A stretch of DNA of 64,000 nt, taken from JAYFRC01 sp034926415 (GTDB lineage Bacteria; Bacillota; Clostridia; Oscillospirales; Oscillospiraceae). The notes beneath the pieces were generated by a model. It did not search any database. It was not told the DNA's origin and saw nothing but the letters and a program-made list of their open reading frames with translations. A program made the translations under genes and the position numbers. Positions 61,677 to 64,000 of the stretch are shown piece by piece. The stretch's first letter is position 1. Each line of letters begins with the position of its first letter. The DNA lies in the NCBI GenBank assembly GCA_034926415.1, contig JAYFRC010000047.1, positions 31,717 through 95,716 of the forward strand, in the 5' to 3' direction.

Positions 61677-62943
61677 CATCGTACATATCATTGACTACAA
61701 GCCAGTTCTGCGGGAACGGCCGATCCAGGTTCCAGTAGCCCGCGCCGAGAAGCGAATACTCAGAAACAAGCTTCAGCTTTGCCTCCATGCTTCTCGCATC
61801 CTCGAACCATACCGCATGTGCCGTTCCGTCGTCGGCGGTATAGTAAAAATAAGGCGAGACGGCTTTTTCATCGAATTCTATCGTCGCGCCGTTATTTTCG
61901 GCTATTTCGACAGCCCGCTCGTTTGATATCGACTCTGCGCGGGTGACTCCCTTTTCGTAGGGCAGCGGCCAGTCGTAGCCGTAGTTCGGTATCCCAAGAA
62001 ATATCTTTTCCGGAGGTATCTCCGTAACGGCGTAGTCGAGCACCGCGCGGACGTTTGGCAGCGGCGCGACGGCCATCGGCTCTCCATAGGTGTAGCCCCA
62101 CTCGTAGGTCATAAGAAACACGGAATCCGCCGCCGCGCCAAGAAGAGAATAATTATGTCCCTCATACAGCAAGCCCGGTTGATCTGCCGAGGTCTTCGGC
62201 GCGAGCGCAACAGTCACGCTTTTTCCCAGCGGCGAGAGCCGCGCTCTCGCCGCGGCGACGAAGGCGGCATATTTTTCAGCTTCCGTCCCGGGTATGAATT
62301 CAAAATCTATGTCCAGTCCCGAATACCCTTTTGCTTCGATATTCGCGACGATTTCTCCGATCAGCTTTTCCTGCATTCCTTCATCGTTCAGCAGCATCAC
62401 GGCACGCTCGCTGCTGAAATTTCCGCTTTCGGTTAGCGTCGACAGGTGCATAAGCGGGGCGGCGGAGTATTTTTTCGCGAGAGCTATGAGCTCCCCGTCC
62501 GACAGCGGCACAAGGTCCCCATTGTCCGATATTCCGTAGGTAAACGGCGTCAGGTTCGTAAGATAAGGCAGCTCCCCGGCCAGCTGGCTGCTGTCGATAA
62601 ACGGGTAAGCGTAGCCGTTGAACGCGGCGGGGCCGAGACTCTGCCGAACATATGTTATCACAAGCGTCTCTCCGGCCCTGACGTCGGGACGTCCCATGAG
62701 CCAGCGGTTGTTCCTGTATATTTCGTTTACCGAAATGCCATACTGCGCAGCGATGCCCGAGAGCGTCTCCCCCGCGCGCGTTACATGCACAACATTCGGA
62801 AAGAGCACGACCACAGTCTGTCCCACCACGAGGGCCGCGTCCAGCGCCAGAGCGTTGTCGCGCGCTATCTGGGTGGGATCTTCTCCGTACTGCGCCGAGA
62901 TAGACGAAAGCGTGTCGCCGCTTTTTACTACGTGTATGACCAT
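61657..62943 (-). CDS. sleL: SleL/YaaH-type cortex-lytic N-acetylglucosaminidase (2 LysM + GH18)
   Basis: 428 residues, the size of Bacillus SleL/YaaH. Two LysM domains (VIHVVKSGDTLSSISAQYG and VVHVTRAGETLSGIAAQYG) bind peptidoglycan, then a GH18 barrel with the catalytic motif SGLDIDFEFIPG (D-x-D-x-E). It cleaves spore cortex peptidoglycan during germination, or acts in spore coat assembly. ATG 62943 has AGGGGGTG 8 bases upstream; an ATG further on (63015) is without one. No typical signal peptide, as in SleL. Confidence 0.9.
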   Translation of the reverse strand: MVIHVVKSGDTLSSISAQYGEDPTQIARDNALALDAALVVGQTVVVLFPNVVHVTRAGETLSGIAAQYGISVNEIYRNNRWLMGRPDVRAGETLVITYVRQSLGPAAFNGYAYPFIDSSQLAGELPYLTNLTPFTYGISDNGDLVPLSDGELIALAKKYSAAPLMHLSTLTESGNFSSERAVMLLNDEGMQEKLIGEIVANIEAKGYSGLDIDFEFIPGTEAEKYAAFVAAARARLSPLGKSVTVALAPKTSADQPGLLYEGHNYSLLGAAADSVFLMTYEWGYTYGEPMAVAPLPNVRAVLDYAVTEIPPEKIFLGIPNYGYDWPLPYEKGVTRAESISNERAVEIAENNGATIEFDEKAVSPYFYYTADDGTAHAVWFEDARSMEAKLKLVSEYSLLGAGYWNLDRPFPQNWLVVNDMYDVKKQAE

Positions 62944-63223
62944 GTGCTTCACCCCCTGCGGAAATCGTATGCGGGAGCTGACACTCGTATGCCGACAGCT
63001 TTGTTTACAAATCATTTACCGGCGCATCATTGAACTTTTGGAAAAAAGTACATATAATGAATACAGATGTCATACAGGAAAGAATAAGTTTGAAATAAAT
63101 TCAAGCTTTATCTGATTTTAAGTGCGTTTTGCCCGCCGTCGAGGCGGCAGCCACAAAACAAGCACAAAATAACCATTCTTTTTATGGCCATTTTGTGACT
63201 TGAGCGAAACGAAAGGAATGGTA
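62944..63223. other. Divergent control region between sleL and phosphoketolase
   Basis: Contains a plus-strand promoter, TTGAAC at 63030-63035, 17 bases, TATAAT at 63053-63058, and a 155-base leader for the phosphoketolase with a hairpin at 63122-63165 (GTGC-G-TTTTG / CAAAA-CAA-GCAC arms around an inner GCCG/CGGC stem). Confidence 0.6.
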
Positions 63224-64000
63224 ATGAAAATGGCGACAAAAAAGGTTTTGTCCGCGGACGAACTCCGAAAGCTCGACGCATGGTGGCGCGCGTCCAATTA
63301 TCTCGCGGCGGGACAGCTGTATCTTCTTGATAATCCGCTTCTCAAGGAACCTCTCAAATGGGAACACATCAAGCGCAAGATAGTCGGACACTGGGGTACG
63401 GTTCCGGGTCAGAATTTTATTTATACGCACCTGAACCGCGTCATAAATAAATACGACCTAGATATGATATATATCTCCGGTCCAGGACACGGCGGCAACG
63501 GAATGATAGCGCAGGACTATCTCGACGGCACGTACAGCGAGGTCTATCCCAATATCAGCCGCGACAGCGAGGGCATGAAGCGCCTCTTCAAGCAGTTCTC
63601 GTTCCCCGGAGGCGTACCGAGCCACGTCGCGCCCGAAACTCCGGGTTCCATCAACGAGGGCGGAGAGCTAGGCTATTCCCTCGCCCATGCTTTCGGCGCA
63701 GTGTTCGACAACCCAGACCTTATAGCAGCCTGCGTCGTCGGCGACGGCGAGGCCGAGACCGGCCCACTTGCGACTTCGTGGCATTCCAACAAATTTCTGA
63801 ATCCCGTGGCGGACGGCGCCGTGCTTCCGATACTCCATCTCAACGGCTACAAAATAAGCAACCCGACTATCTTCTCGCGCATATCACATGAAGAGATAGA
63901 GGATTTCTTCAAGGGCTGCGGCTGGAAACCGTATTTTGTCGAGGGCGACGAGCCCGCGATAATGCACGAAAAAATGGCCGAAACGCTTGACGGGTGCATC
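63224..64000 (+). CDS. xfp: Phosphoketolase, N-terminal part (runs off the window)
   Basis: The first 259 codons of a xylulose-5-phosphate/fructose-6-phosphate phosphoketolase. Seen are ISGPGHGGNGMIAQ (TPP-family His motif), DYLDGTYSEVYP, GGELGYSLAHAFGAVFDNPD, VGDGEAETGPLATSWH (TPP-binding GDG) and LPILHLNGYKISNPTIFSRI. It splits sugar phosphates to acetyl phosphate plus a shorter sugar phosphate. I take ATG 63224 (AAGG 7 bases upstream), with ATG 63218 and 63230 possible. Confidence 0.95.
   Translation, partial: MKMATKKVLSADELRKLDAWWRASNYLAAGQLYLLDNPLLKEPLKWEHIKRKIVGHWGTVPGQNFIYTHLNRVINKYDLDMIYISGPGHGGNGMIAQDYLDGTYSEVYPNISRDSEGMKRLFKQFSFPGGVPSHVAPETPGSINEGGELGYSLAHAFGAVFDNPDLIAACVVGDGEAETGPLATSWHSNKFLNPVADGAVLPILHLNGYKISNPTIFSRISHEEIEDFFKGCGWKPYFVEGDEPAIMHEKMAETLDGCI

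Overview
The window reads as one chromosomal stretch of an anaerobic, spore-forming, Gram-positive bacterium of the class Clostridia (Firmicutes), most likely a gut Oscillospirales-type butyrate producer. The lineage is inference. It rests on spore genes (a SpoVAF/GerA-type germination protein, PdaB-type deacetylase, SleL-type cortex lytic enzyme), a CtsR-McsA-ClpC stress operon, a butyryl-CoA:acetate CoA-transferase-like enzyme, clostridial-type ferredoxin and flavodiiron protein, strong AGGAGG ribosome sites and a moderately high GC content. I see no rRNA, insertion sequence, prophage or CRISPR array. The window cuts the first gene (start codon at 13, minus strand) and the last (phosphoketolase, plus strand).

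Layout. 0-8.6 kb (all minus strand): a large Cro/C1-type regulator, an S-layer-homology protein, a transmembrane Ser/Thr kinase with two small overlapping helix-turn-helix genes, a divergent UppS homologue and a YyaL-type thioredoxin-fold protein. 8.7-12.5 kb (plus): an Rrf2 regulator, an unusual acyl-CoA dehydrogenase / EtfA / rubredoxin fusion, and a flavodiiron protein. This is the most interesting locus. 12.5-17.6 kb: dipeptidase, SpoVAF-type protein, YitT and a membrane XRE protein. 17.9-20.6 kb: five tRNA genes (Val, Asp, Phe, Gly, Cys), Hsp33, a methyltransferase and YerC. 20.8-25.5 kb: an RsiV-like protein, purA, CoA-transferase and a LysR regulator. 25.6-30.0 kb (minus): larE-larB-larC for the nickel-pincer cofactor, two small membrane proteins and a DUF3842 protein. 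30.0-35.4 kb (plus): a 560-bp leader and spacer region, part of it very AT-rich, then MFS transporter, SDR oxidoreductase, second MFS transporter and an aldo/keto reductase with two [4Fe-4S] clusters, probably a substrate-specific uptake and redox cluster.

35.4-43.9 kb: PdaB-type deacetylase, glutamyl-Q tRNA(Asp) synthetase, a response-regulator/degenerate-GGDEF/EAL/PAS protein, a YihY protein, and TrkA-TrkH potassium uptake. 44-47.4 kb: a YtrA-type GntR regulator with an ABC transporter (minus), and divergently an SPFH protein followed by a small ribbon-helix-helix protein. 47.4-52.8 kb (minus): proB-proA-D-2-hydroxyacid dehydrogenase-small membrane protein as one overlapping operon, and a 623-residue membrane protein of unknown function. 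53-56.6 kb: ctsR-mcsA-clpC without mcsB. 57.3 kb: a 2[4Fe-4S] ferredoxin. 57.5-61.6 kb: a MarR regulator with a heterodimeric ABC exporter. 61.7-64 kb: SleL-type enzyme and the start of phosphoketolase.

Many transcription units end in clear intrinsic terminators, several shared by convergent genes. Several regulators (Rrf2, GntR, CtsR, MarR) have palindromes or direct repeats in their own promoter regions that look like autoregulatory operators. All functional calls are from reading motifs by eye; no search was run.
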